Source of the DNA: Halomonas sp.
Lineage (GTDB): Bacteria; Pseudomonadota; Gammaproteobacteria; Pseudomonadales; Halomonadaceae
Length of the DNA stretch: 64,000 nt
Direction: 5' to 3'
Assembly: GCF_029263665.1 (NCBI RefSeq)
Contig: NZ_JAJUFQ010000005.1
Location: forward strand, 124,001 to 188,000
The position numbers were made by a program, and so were the translations under genes. Under the pieces are notes generated by a model. That model was given only the letters and a program-made list of their open reading frames with translations. It was not told the origin of the DNA and ran no database searches. Of this stretch, positions 29,202-37,172 are shown one piece after another (positions within the stretch are counted from its first letter, which is position 1; the number at the start of each line of letters is the position of its first letter).

Positions 29202-29972
29202 ATGTTGCTGGATGACAAGAGTGTCGTGATCACGGGAGCTTCGCGCGGCATCGGCCGTGCTGCAGCCCTGGAATGTGCACGTCAGGGAGCCAATGTCGTC
29301 ATTGGATACAGCGGCAGTGCGTCAAGTAAATCTCAGGTGGACGAATTGATCCGGGACATCGAACAGCTAGGGCGCTCAGCCGTGGCCGTTGGTGCACCTG
29401 CAGAAGATGCAGAAACCGGGGACAAGCTGGTGGCAGCAGCAGTGGAGCACTTCGGAGGCGTGGACGTCTTCGTCAACAACGCGGGCATCTGTCCTTTCCA
29501 TAGTTTTCTCGATATGCCCCGTGAAACCTACCTGAAGACCGTGGATACCAACTTGAATGGTGCCTACTTTGCCGTTCAGGCAGCCGCTCGGCAGATGCAG
29601 CGGCAGGGAAGAGGCGGCGCCATCATTGCGGTGAGCTCCATCAGTGCCTTGGTTGGTGGCGGCATGCAGACCCATTACACGCCAACCAAGGCCGGATTGC
29701 TCTCGCTCATGCAATCATGCGCCGTTGCACTGGGGCCTTACGGAATCCGCTGCAATGCCGTACTGCCGGGAACCATCGAAACCGACATCAACAAGGATGA
29801 TCTCAGCGACAGCGAAAAGCGTCGCTACATGGAACAGCGCACTCCGCTGGGGCGTCTGGGAAACCCCGAGGATCTCGCGGGGCCCATCGTATTCCTCGCG
29901 TCTGACATGGCCCGTTATGTCACGGGAGCTTCGCTGCTTGTCGACGGTGGCATGTACGTCAACCTTCAGTAA
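29202..29972 (+). CDS. L-rhamnose 1-dehydrogenase (SDR family)
   Basis: This is a 256-residue classical SDR, the same length as characterised bacterial L-rhamnose dehydrogenases. The cofactor loop TGASRGIGRA is at 11-20, NNAG at 92-95, and the catalytic residues are Ser146, Tyr159 and Lys163. The C terminus ends VTGASLLVDGGMYVNLQ. It oxidises L-rhamnose to L-rhamnono-lactone with NAD(P)+. Assignment rests on strong resemblance to the Azotobacter/Sphingomonas type enzyme as I remember it and on the complete pathway around it. Confidence 0.88.
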   Translation: MLLDDKSVVITGASRGIGRAAALECARQGANVVIGYSGSASSKSQVDELIRDIEQLGRSAVAVGAPAEDAETGDKLVAAAVEHFGGVDVFVNNAGICPFHSFLDMPRETYLKTVDTNLNGAYFAVQAAARQMQRQGRGGAIIAVSSISALVGGGMQTHYTPTKAGLLSLMQSCAVALGPYGIRCNAVLPGTIETDINKDDLSDSEKRRYMEQRTPLGRLGNPEDLAGPIVFLASDMARYVTGASLLVDGGMYVNLQ

Positions 29973-30041
29973 CTCGTGCTTTCATTCATCGGGTTGCCTT
30001 TCCAGGACCTTCTGCAAGGCAAAATAGAGGATTCATGCGTC

Positions 30042-30845
30042 ATGAAACTTCCCATCAACACCTTTCGCGCCGGACTTGTCGAGCAGCGAATGCAATATGG
30101 CATGTGGGTCGGCTTCGCCAGTGGCTATGCCGCAGAAATCGAAGCCGGCCTGGGTTATGACTGGTTGCTGATCGATGGCGAGCATGCGCCTAACAACGTC
30201 GCCACCATTCTGGCCCAGTTGCAGGCCCTGGCTCCTTACCCCAGCGCTCCCGTGGTGCGCTGTGTCAATCATGATCCTGCGCTGATCAAGCAATTGCTGG
30301 ATATTGGCGCCCAGACTCTGATGGTGCCCATGGTCGAAACTGCTGAACAGGCAGAAGCTCTGGTGTCGGCCATGCGCTATCCGCCTCACGGCCGACGTGG
30401 TGTTGGCGGCGGGCTGGTTCGGGCAACACGCTGGGATGACATCAACGACTACCTTGCCATGGCTCATCAAGAGCTCTGTTTGATCGTTCAAGTGGAATCG
30501 GCAGCGGGTGTCGAGAATGCCGCCGCCATTGCTGCGGTAGAAGGAGTCGATGCGGTCTTTATCGGCCCTGCCGACCTGTCATCGGCGCTGGGTCATCCCG
30601 GCAATCCCGGACATCCGGATGTTCAGCAAGCCATCGCTGGGACCATTGCCAGCGTCAAGGCTGCGGGCAAGCAGGTGGGTATCCTGGCGCCTCAGGAAGA
30701 TGACGCGCACCGCTACATCGACCTTGGCTGCACCTTCGTCGCCGTTGCCATCGACATCAGCCTGTTGCGCCAGGCCGCCCGAGAGGCCCTGGCACGTTTC
30801 TCGAATGGCGCATTACCCCCCGAAACTCCCTCGGCACTGTATTGA
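30042..30845 (+). CDS. rhmA: 2-keto-3-deoxy-L-rhamnonate aldolase (HpcH/HpaI family)
   Basis: This 267-residue class II pyruvate aldolase has the same length as E. coli RhmA (YfaU). It cleaves L-KDR to pyruvate and L-lactaldehyde. Visible motifs are LLIDGEHAPN (His48), the metal ligand Glu152 in VQVESAAGV, and Asp178 in FIGPADLSSALG. The ATG at 30042 matches the family start; its Shine-Dalgarno (AGAGG at 30026-30030) is rather distant. Confidence 0.93.
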   Translation: MKLPINTFRAGLVEQRMQYGMWVGFASGYAAEIEAGLGYDWLLIDGEHAPNNVATILAQLQALAPYPSAPVVRCVNHDPALIKQLLDIGAQTLMVPMVETAEQAEALVSAMRYPPHGRRGVGGGLVRATRWDDINDYLAMAHQELCLIVQVESAAGVENAAAIAAVEGVDAVFIGPADLSSALGHPGNPGHPDVQQAIAGTIASVKAAGKQVGILAPQEDDAHRYIDLGCTFVAVAIDISLLRQAAREALARFSNGALPPETPSALY

Positions 30846-30903
30846 ATCGAGCCGACAGGCCCCACGCCATCCAACACACAATGACAATGAAAGGAGTCAC
30901 GCC

Positions 30904-32340
30904 ATGAGTTCTCCGACCAGGTACCAGAACTACATCAACGCAGCCTTCGTCGACACTGACGAACATCTCGAAGTCCGTAACCCTGCCAATGGCGACCTGC
31001 TGTCCCTGGTGCCTGAATCCCGTGCCAGTGACGTTGAAGCCGCCATTGATGCTGCACATGACGCGAAGAAAGCCTGGGCAGCACTGCCGGCCATCGAGCG
31101 TGCCGGCTATTTACGCAAGATTGCGGCCCGTATTCGCCAGGATGTGTCTGGGCTGGCCAGGATGATCAGTGCTGAGCAAGGCAAGGTGATGGGGCTTGCG
31201 GAAGTCGAGGTCAACTTCACCGCGGACTATCTGGACTACATGGCGGAGTGGGCGCGCCGCATCGAAGGTGAGGTGATAGAAAGCGATCGCCCCAATGAAA
31301 CCATCATGATGCTGCGCAAGCCATTGGGGGTTATTGCGGGCATCCTGCCATGGAATTTTCCGTTCTTCCTCATTGCCCGAAAGATGGCTCCTGCCCTGGT
31401 CACTGGCAATACCATTGTCATCAAGCCCAGTGAAGAGACTCCCAACAACTGTTTTGCCTTTGCCCGCATCGTGCATGAAGTCGGCTTGCCGAGAGGCGTC
31501 TTCAATGTGGTCAGTGGGGCAGGCCGGGGCGCTGGAGAAGCACTGACAGGCAGTTCTCGTGTCGACATGATCAGCTTCACCGGTAGCGTAGCGACAGGGT
31601 CGCGCATCATGGCCCAGGCGGCTCCCAACCTGACCAAACTGAACCTGGAGCTTGGGGGCAAGGCGCCCGCCATTGTGCTTGATGATGCGGACCTTGATCT
31701 GGCCGTCAACGCCATACGTGCCTCCCGAGTCATCAACACCGGGCAGGTGTGCAACTGCGCGGAAAGAGTGTACGTGCAGCGTTCCATCGCAGGAGACTTT
31801 ATCGACCGCATAGCCCGCGCCATGGCCGCCACGACGTTTGGTGATCCTCTGGCGGAGCCTGATGTCGAGATGGGCCCATTGATCAACCAGGCAGGACTCG
31901 ACAAGGTGGAACAGATGGTAAAAACCGCAGTGGGAGAGGGGGCAGAGCTAATCACCGGAGGAGGGGTGGCTGAACTGGGCAAGGGCTTTCACTACCAGCC
32001 CACCGTCCTGTCCGGCTGCCGTGCTGACATGGACATCATGCGCAGGGAAATCTTTGGACCGGTACTACCGATTCAAGTGATCGATGACCTTGACGAAGCC
32101 ATTGCACTGGCCAACGACTCGGAATATGGCCTGACATCATCGATCTATACCCGTAGCCTGGCCAGTACCATGCGCGCCTGCCGGGAAATCGATTACGGCG
32201 AAACCTACATCAATCGCGAAAATTTCGAGGCCATGCAAGGCTTCCATGCAGGAGTGCGGAAGTCCGGCATCGGCGGTGCCGATGGCAAGCACGGCCTGTA
32301 CGAATATACCCACACTCAGGTCGTGTATCTGGAAGCCTGA
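30904..32340 (+). CDS. aldA: Lactaldehyde dehydrogenase
   Basis: This 478-residue NAD-dependent aldehyde dehydrogenase closely resembles E. coli AldA (479). It oxidises the L-lactaldehyde made by RhmA to L-lactate. The general base is Glu249 in LELGGK, the nucleophile Cys283 in NTGQVCNCAERV, and conserved AldA blocks include AEVEVNFTADYLDYMAEWAR and YINRENFEAMQGFHAG. AAAGGAG lies upstream of ATG 30904. It completes the rhamnose route to pyruvate plus lactate. Confidence 0.95.
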   Translation: MSSPTRYQNYINAAFVDTDEHLEVRNPANGDLLSLVPESRASDVEAAIDAAHDAKKAWAALPAIERAGYLRKIAARIRQDVSGLARMISAEQGKVMGLAEVEVNFTADYLDYMAEWARRIEGEVIESDRPNETIMMLRKPLGVIAGILPWNFPFFLIARKMAPALVTGNTIVIKPSEETPNNCFAFARIVHEVGLPRGVFNVVSGAGRGAGEALTGSSRVDMISFTGSVATGSRIMAQAAPNLTKLNLELGGKAPAIVLDDADLDLAVNAIRASRVINTGQVCNCAERVYVQRSIAGDFIDRIARAMAATTFGDPLAEPDVEMGPLINQAGLDKVEQMVKTAVGEGAELITGGGVAELGKGFHYQPTVLSGCRADMDIMRREIFGPVLPIQVIDDLDEAIALANDSEYGLTSSIYTRSLASTMRACREIDYGETYINRENFEAMQGFHAGVRKSGIGGADGKHGLYEYTHTQVVYLEA

Positions 32341-32474
32341 GTTCAATTCAGACGACCTCCACCAGTCAGCAGTTCTTCCGTCCCGATATCCTCCTGACAC
32401 ACAAGTGAAGTGGCAGGCAAGAGAGGTGCAGCCCAAGGCTGTGCCCGGGAGAACTATTGTCCCTATTTTCCTGC

Positions 32475-32506
32475 ATGGACATGTTCTTGAATGGACAAGT
32501 CCGGGG
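32475..32506. repeat. 16-bp direct repeat before the GntP permease
   Basis: ATGGACATGTTCTTGA (32475-32490) is followed by ATGGACAAGTCCGGGG (32491-32506); the first 7 bases and the AGT/TGT region match. The second unit runs into the Shine-Dalgarno GGGGAG. Confidence 0.45.
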
Positions 32507-32514
32507 AGCTTTCC

Positions 32515-33870
32515 ATGGAAATCATGCATCTTGTCATCGCGATTGGGCTGATTCTCGGCCTGATTCTCTATTTCAAGCTCAATCCGGCCATCAGCTTGGT
32601 CATGGGCAGCCTGTATCTGGGGCTGGCAATGCATCTCGGACTATCCGAAACGGTGTCAGCCATTGGCAGCGGCTTTGGCAATATCATGGCAGCCATCGGC
32701 TTGCCAATCGGGTTCGGCGTCATCATTGGCCAACTGATGAGCGACTCCAGAGCGGCCCACCGAATTGCTCATAGCCTGGTCGCCTTGGCTCCCAGGGGAA
32801 GTGGGCTTTATGTATTGGGATTGACCGGATTCCTGCTGTCGATCCCTGTGTTTTTCGACGTCACCTTCGTGATCCTGATCCCATTGGGCGTCGCCCTGGC
32901 ACGGACATTGGGTAAACCACTGCCTTATGCTGTTGGAGCTCTCGTCATCGGGGCCGCCACCTCCCATACCATTGTGCCTCCCACACCCAATCCATTGGCC
33001 GCGGCATCCATTCTGGGATTCGATATTGGGGTGATGACCTTTGCCGGCCTGGCGGTCGGTCTGATCACCGCCGTGGTGGTCATGAAAATCTATTTCACCA
33101 TTCTGGATATGGGGCTGTGGCAGCCGGAAAAGGATCAGATTGCCAGTGTTTCTGTTGCAGATGATGCCTCTGCGGAAGCTCCTTCGCAGCGTATACCGCT
33201 GTGGTTGGCTCTGTTGCCGGTGCTGCTTCCCATCCTGCTGATTCTATCGGGAACGCTCTACGACTACTGCCAGCAACTCGGCGTATTTGCCGGTGATGAA
33301 TTGCCGACTCCCATCGCTTTCTTCAGTGACCGCATTGTCGCATTGATGGCTGGAGCTCTTGCAGCATATGCCGTTGCAGCGCGTGAAATGGACCGAACCC
33401 AACGTGACGAGAGTGCCACTCGGGGCCTGCAGACGGCGGGGCTGGTCCTGCTGGTCACCGGTGCTGGTGGTTCGTTGGGCAAAGTGATCCAGGATACCGA
33501 GATTGGTACCCATCTGGTCGAAAGCCTGTTTCATGAGAGCCAGTCTGCCATTGGCATGGTCCTGCTGGCCTACGGGCTGGCAGCCGTTTTCCGCATCGCC
33601 CAAGGGTCAGGAACGGTCGCAGGCATCACTGCCATGACCATCATGGCCGGCGCGGCAAACATGGGTGTCGTCGACCCGTTATGGATCGCGCTTGCCGCGC
33701 TTTCCGGAGGCATCAGCATTGGCCACGTCAACGACAGTGGATTCTGGATCACATCGCAGCTGGCAGGTTTCACTGTGCGCGGGGGCTTCAAGACCTACAC
33801 GCTGGGTGAAGCTCTTGTATCGATGATGATCCTGGCCATCGCGCTGCTGGGGGCCGCTTTCTGGCCCTAG
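32515..33870 (+). CDS. GntP-family permease, probable L-rhamnonate or rhamnose-derived acid importer
   Basis: This 451-residue integral membrane protein has about 12 hydrophobic segments and GntP-family motifs: FGVIIGQLMSDS, IPVFFDVTFVILIPL, ATSHTIVPPTPNPLA, AQGSGTVAGITAM and ISIGHVNDSGFWI. GntP carriers usually import aldonates such as gluconate by proton symport. As the last gene of the rhamnose operon it may bring in L-rhamnonate rather than the free sugar (inference). ATG 32515 has GGGGAG 6 bases upstream. Confidence 0.88.
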   Translation: MEIMHLVIAIGLILGLILYFKLNPAISLVMGSLYLGLAMHLGLSETVSAIGSGFGNIMAAIGLPIGFGVIIGQLMSDSRAAHRIAHSLVALAPRGSGLYVLGLTGFLLSIPVFFDVTFVILIPLGVALARTLGKPLPYAVGALVIGAATSHTIVPPTPNPLAAASILGFDIGVMTFAGLAVGLITAVVVMKIYFTILDMGLWQPEKDQIASVSVADDASAEAPSQRIPLWLALLPVLLPILLILSGTLYDYCQQLGVFAGDELPTPIAFFSDRIVALMAGALAAYAVAAREMDRTQRDESATRGLQTAGLVLLVTGAGGSLGKVIQDTEIGTHLVESLFHESQSAIGMVLLAYGLAAVFRIAQGSGTVAGITAMTIMAGAANMGVVDPLWIALAALSGGISIGHVNDSGFWITSQLAGFTVRGGFKTYTLGEALVSMMILAIALLGAAFWP

Positions 33871-33971
33871 CGCGAGAGATTGATGCTTCCTGCACGTAAA
33901 ACTCATGTGCAATGGAACGCTGGCTTCAAGTCACCAAGAGCACCAGCCTCTCATCTGATTTAGGTACCAAA

Positions 33972-34004
33972 CCAAGGGGGTATCCATAATGGATACCCCC
34001 TTGG
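33972..34004. terminator. Large hairpin between the GntP gene and the DUF302 gene
   Basis: A perfect 15-bp stem, CCAAGGGGGTATCCA (33972-33986) with TGGATACCCCCTTGG (33990-34004), has a TAA loop. TTT follows on the minus strand. It separates convergent genes and probably terminates both. Confidence 0.8.
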
Positions 34005-34053
34005 GCAATCACTGATCGTGAATGTAGAAAACACTATCCAGAAATCAATATAT

Positions 34054-34494
34054 TTATTCTTGGATAGCTTCTTCAACCCAGCCAGGGAGAAGATCATAGA
34101 TGGCCTGAATAGCACCATCCCCGCCATTGAGATTATAGTGTTCATCCATGTGATCAATGTCGGGAGTCTGTAACCAGACCTGCCCTGATTCATCTTCCCA
34201 AACTATGGTTTTAATAGGCAACTGCTCCATCACCATGATGTTAGTGCCTAACAATTTTCCCACCAGTTTGGAGTTCTGGAAGAAAACGGTTTCGGCCGGA
34301 CGAATATCATGCCCTGAGACTTTGGCAACAGCTTGTTGGTCGATACGATCATATTTCAACACCTCCGGATATCGACCGACCACAGCCAACAGCCTGTCGA
34401 CCGTGACCTTTACGGAATAGGGGCTTTTCCATTTCCAGTGATTGGTTTGTGCTTTCTTTAATAGCTCGGCTTTATTAAATTTCTGTTCTTCCAT
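34054..34494 (-). CDS. DUF302-like protein
   Basis: This is a 146-residue soluble protein. The middle part matches the DUF302 pattern: a VFFQNSKLVGKLLGTNIMVM block (F.NPK.GT.LM in the family) followed by LPIKTIVWEDESGQVWL. DUF302 proteins are small, of unknown biochemical role, and sometimes linked to metals or stress. The gene and its surroundings are visibly AT-richer than the flanking operons, which suggests acquisition by transfer. Confidence 0.6.
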   Translation of the reverse strand: MEEQKFNKAELLKKAQTNHWKWKSPYSVKVTVDRLLAVVGRYPEVLKYDRIDQQAVAKVSGHDIRPAETVFFQNSKLVGKLLGTNIMVMEQLPIKTIVWEDESGQVWLQTPDIDHMDEHYNLNGGDGAIQAIYDLLPGWVEEAIQE

Positions 34495-34873
34495 TTTGCC
34501 ATCCTATTTAATAAAATCTGGAAACTTATGTATTAATGAATATCACGAAAGACTTTCTCGAGAATTGATGTTGTTATTATGAAACCTAAGGCAAAGGAAT
34601 ATCTTCTGAATGATATTTCTTTTCATTGACCGCCTACAATTCCAAGAAAAAGGTGACGTGAGTTCAATAATAGGATGCTACTTCTTTTGACAGGATTCTA
34701 GACATAGAGCCTGAAAACCATGCTTAAAAGATAGGGAGATTTTTCTGGGAAATTGACAGTTTTTTCTGATGTCCCTTTTCGCTTGAGACAGCAAGGCTGC
34801 CCATAGCACAGCGGCAGAGCCGTCCTCACGTCACCGTTTCTGGTTCTGGTTCTGGTTCTGGTTCTGTATCATG
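34495..34873. other. AT-rich non-coding stretch
   Basis: About 380 bases upstream of the DUF302 gene contain no recognisable gene. Base composition is clearly AT-richer than the rest of the window. It ends in a hexamer repeat. Confidence 0.5.
34838..34866. repeat. TTCTGG hexamer repeat
   Basis: TTCTGG is repeated four times in a row from 34838 to 34861, followed by a partial TTCTG. It lies in non-coding sequence next to gene relics. Confidence 0.95.
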
Positions 34874-34907
34874 AAAAAAACGGCACGGGCTTCCATGCCG
34901 TTTTCCC
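34874..34907 (-). terminator. Terminator of the relic dctP gene
   Basis: AAAACGGCA (34877-34885) pairs with TGCCGTTTT (34896-34904), and on the minus strand the stem runs into TTTTTTT. It lies 20 bases past the stop of the relic TRAP gene and is an intact remnant of its operon. Confidence 0.85.
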
Positions 34908-34926
34908 ATGAGAGTGTACTGACGGC

Positions 34927-35045
34927 TCAACCTTCTTGCCGGGCTTCAATCTTCTTGTAGAGCGCGAATGTTCCTGGGGACTCCTGGAGTCGCTCGTATA
35001 TCGGAGCAACGGCTTCCTGGAAAGGTGTGATATCGACATCGCCTG
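34927..35045 (-). pseudogene. C-terminal relic of a TRAP substrate-binding protein (DctP)
   Basis: About 39 codons encode DITPFQEAVAPIYERL, then FALYKKIEARQEG and a stop. The intact DctP at 60064-61080 in this window ends with DKAAFQEAMQPLYESF and a similar helical tail, so this is a DctP 3' end. The upstream part is missing; the sequence runs directly into a GH105 relic in another frame. Confidence 0.65.
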
Positions 35046-35233
35046 GCCATATGGCATCGAAGTCAGAGGAATATTGCGGCAATCTGCCCATGGCCCATGG
35101 CCGTACCAAAAGAGACCTTTTCCAACTCACCATCTGGGTTGATGCATTCAATCACCGCCTTGAGCGCGCTTTTCGCCATTTCCGAGTAAGATGCATCCAG
35201 ATAACGCAAGCGTACAGATACTGCGCGCAGCAG
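35037..35233 (-). pseudogene. Relic of a GH105/GH88 unsaturated rhamnogalacturonyl hydrolase
   Basis: Two adjacent minus-strand frames together give a GH105 C terminus. The first reads RYLDASYSEMAKSALKAV then DGELEKVSFGTAMG. After a frameshift near 35090 the second reads NIPLTSMPYGQAM. Family knowledge: IPLTSMPYGQAM-like sequence ends the catalytic domain of YteR-type hydrolases, which remove unsaturated galacturonate from rhamnogalacturonan fragments. No start or active-site Asp region is left. Confidence 0.65.
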
Positions 35234-35394
35234 GAGGAGACATTTCCAAGGGCCTCGGTCACCACGGTGGCGGAGCCTACGCTTTCTGGCTGAGGTCTGA
35301 ATGAATATCCACTGACATGTCGATTTTCATCTTCCTCGTTCGTCCTTGTTGCATGAGATGACAGTTCAAGTGTGAAACGAAGGAGAGAAATGAA

Positions 35395-36081
35395 ATGCGA
35401 AATATCACTGTCAGTGCATTTATCAGTCTCGATGGCGTCGTACAGGCACCGGGTGGCCCGCACGAAGATCCGAGTGGTAATTTCGATCATGGGGGCTGGA
35501 CCACCTGTTATGCTGATGAAGTGATCGGTGCCGCCATAGATGAAAGCTTCGCAAAGCCTTTCGATCTGCTGCTCGGGCGCACCACCTACGACATCTTTGC
35601 TGCCCACTGGCCCTATGTTGAAACCGACCCTTCGGCCGAGGACTTCAGCGAGCAAGATGCCCCCATCGCCGAGCTCTTCAACCGCGTGACAAAATATGTC
35701 GCCACGCATTCGCCGGATACGCTGTCCTGGCAAAACAGTCAGTGGCTTGGTGAGGATGTCGTTGCCACGTTGCGTGGCTTGAAGAAAGAGGAAGGCCCCG
35801 ACTTGTGGATCTGGGGCTCCAGCCGCCTGATCCAGCCGCTGCTAGAAGCCGACCTCATCGATGAGTTTCAGCTCCTGTTCTATCCATTGGTGCTCGGCAA
35901 AGGCAAGCGCCTGTTCGACTCCGGCACCATGCCTGCGGCCTTCAAACTGATGAAATCGACGACATCGCCAAACGGAGTGCTGATTGCTACCTACAAGCGC
36001 GCAGGCGAGATCCAGACGGGTTCCTTTGCCCTGGAACAACCAAGCGAAGCCGAGCTTGAGCGGCGCAAGAAGTGCAGTTGA
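35395..36081 (+). CDS. Dihydrofolate-reductase-family protein (RibD C-terminal-like)
   Basis: This 228-residue protein starts MRNITVSAFISLDGVVQAPGGP, the standard beginning of the stand-alone RibD_C/dihydrofolate-reductase-like family. It has the NADP-binding region LLLGRTTYDIFAAHWP, LWIWGSSRLIQPLLEADLIDEFQLLFYPLVLGKGKRLF. The substrate is unknown; related proteins act as NADPH-dependent reductases. It lies on the opposite strand between the GH105 and kduD relics and has its own terminator, so it may be the cassette that disrupted them. Confidence 0.85.
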   Translation: MRNITVSAFISLDGVVQAPGGPHEDPSGNFDHGGWTTCYADEVIGAAIDESFAKPFDLLLGRTTYDIFAAHWPYVETDPSAEDFSEQDAPIAELFNRVTKYVATHSPDTLSWQNSQWLGEDVVATLRGLKKEEGPDLWIWGSSRLIQPLLEADLIDEFQLLFYPLVLGKGKRLFDSGTMPAAFKLMKSTTSPNGVLIATYKRAGEIQTGSFALEQPSEAELERRKKCS

Positions 36082-36095
36082 TCAAGTTCATCATG

Positions 36096-36128
36096 CAAAG
36101 TGCGGCTCAGAGGCCGCACTTTGTTTTT
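36096..36128 (+). terminator. Terminator after the dihydrofolate-reductase-like gene
   Basis: CAAAGTGCGGC (36096-36106) pairs with GCCGCACTTTG (36113-36123), an 11-bp perfect stem with a 6-base loop, followed by five T. Confidence 0.92.
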
Positions 36129-36202
36129 CTGAGAACTTGCACGTTGCTGAGATTCGCGGTGCAGAGCGGCATGCACGGTGCAGAACTCAAGATGCAGGGC
36201 TG

Positions 36203-36346
36203 TCACCGGGCCAGCCACCCTCCATCGACAGCCAGAGTGTGCCCATGCACATAGTCCGAAGCCCGGGAAGCCAGGAATACTAATGCTCCGGCAAGATCCT
36301 CAGGAAGCCCCCAGCGGCCTGCGGGCGAGTCAAGCCAAGGATACCG
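36203..36346 (-). pseudogene. C-terminal relic of kduD (2-dehydro-3-deoxy-D-gluconate 5-dehydrogenase)
   Basis: Forty-seven codons before a stop at 36203-36205 read [20 protein letters not shown], then [18 protein letters not shown]. This is the C terminus of a KduD-type SDR; the ending DGGWLAR and RWG..DL are characteristic of KduD in pectin degradation. A stop in frame at 36347-36349 and lack of any upstream SDR sequence show the rest is gone. Confidence 0.8.
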
Positions 36347-36377
36347 TTAGGCTCTAGTACGGGCTCATGGGCTCTTG

Positions 36378-36986
36378 TCAGCGAAGCACCTCGAACAGAC
36401 TTGCGATCCAGAGAACCTGAAAGGTCAGGGCAAAGACGGCAAATGCGACCTGGTAGCGCTCCGACTGCCACATCAAGCCCAGCAAGGCTCCCACGATCAG
36501 TAACCCCTGCCGGGCAGGATAAAACCAGCTGTCATAGTAATAGGTCACGTAATAGGCCTTGCCTTTGAGCACGGTATCAATGACATCGACCACCAGCAGG
36601 ATGAGCAGCAGCACATAGAAAGCGTTGCGCCGCTTGCGAAAATAGTCTCTAAAGCCCTGATACTCGTCCATGCGATCAGGGAAAAGCACGGCGGAAAGCG
36701 CCACGAACATCCCGGCATAGAAGAGCAGAAAGAAATAAATGGCGAAATACCAGTTCGTGCGACGCGTAAGGGCGAATTCAAACCACCAGAAGTGGATGAT
36801 GAACAGCAGCAGGAACAGCACCCAGCCAATATGCGGCAGATACAGTTGCTCACGACCGGGGTGCTGAACAAACCGCGTTAGCCCGGTGATCAATCGGCTG
36901 ACGCTAAGTCCCATCACCATGCCGATGATGATACGGACATGGGTGAAGACTTCCCCACTGGGAAAGGTATGAGGTAGCTCGGTCAT
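36378..36986 (-). CDS. Multi-pass membrane protein of unknown function
   Basis: This is a 202-residue protein with about five to six hydrophobic segments (VRIIIGMVMGLSVSRLI, WVLFLLLFIIHFWWFEF, WYFAIYFFLLFYAGMFVAL, FYVLLLILLVVDVI, QGLLIVGALLGLM, AFAVFALTFQVLWIASLF). It is rich in aromatic residues and has no motif I can name. The ATG at 36986 is preferred; a GTG 27 bases upstream is possible. It is divergent from the carnitine operon, but nothing links it to carnitine. Confidence 0.65.
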   Translation of the reverse strand: MTELPHTFPSGEVFTHVRIIIGMVMGLSVSRLITGLTRFVQHPGREQLYLPHIGWVLFLLLFIIHFWWFEFALTRRTNWYFAIYFFLLFYAGMFVALSAVLFPDRMDEYQGFRDYFRKRRNAFYVLLLILLVVDVIDTVLKGKAYYVTYYYDSWFYPARQGLLIVGALLGLMWQSERYQVAFAVFALTFQVLWIASLFEVLR

Positions 36987-37084
36987 GTCCCTGCCTGTTA
37001 TTGCAGCTTCCACGCCATGAAGGAAGCCTAGACAAGCCAGTGGATTTCACAATGTCCAAATGTTGCATGTCATCATATTTACGT

Positions 37085-37114
37085 CGCAATAGATCAAAGA
37101 TATGTCGTATTGCG
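37085..37114. promoter_or_regulatory. Inverted repeat upstream of cdhC, candidate CdhR site
   Basis: Arms CGCAATA (37085-37091) and TATTGCG (37108-37114) match perfectly around a 16-base spacer, 59 bases before the cdhC ATG. Spacing fits a dimeric AraC/GlxA-type activator. Confidence 0.4.
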
Positions 37115-37172
37115 TCAACTGATATACCACCAACTTGAGGACACTCCTTGTATCGATCACCTGGAGGTCCAC

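Noticed and set aside
29202..29972. FabG-type 3-oxoacyl-ACP reductase
   Set aside because: General SDR resemblance, but the position inside a complete rhamnose operon and the VDGGMYVNLQ ending fit L-rhamnose dehydrogenase better.
35152..35733. 193-codon minus-strand open frame
   Set aside because: It is antisense to the well-recognised dihydrofolate-reductase-like gene and has no family features; only its far end overlaps the GH105 relic in another frame.
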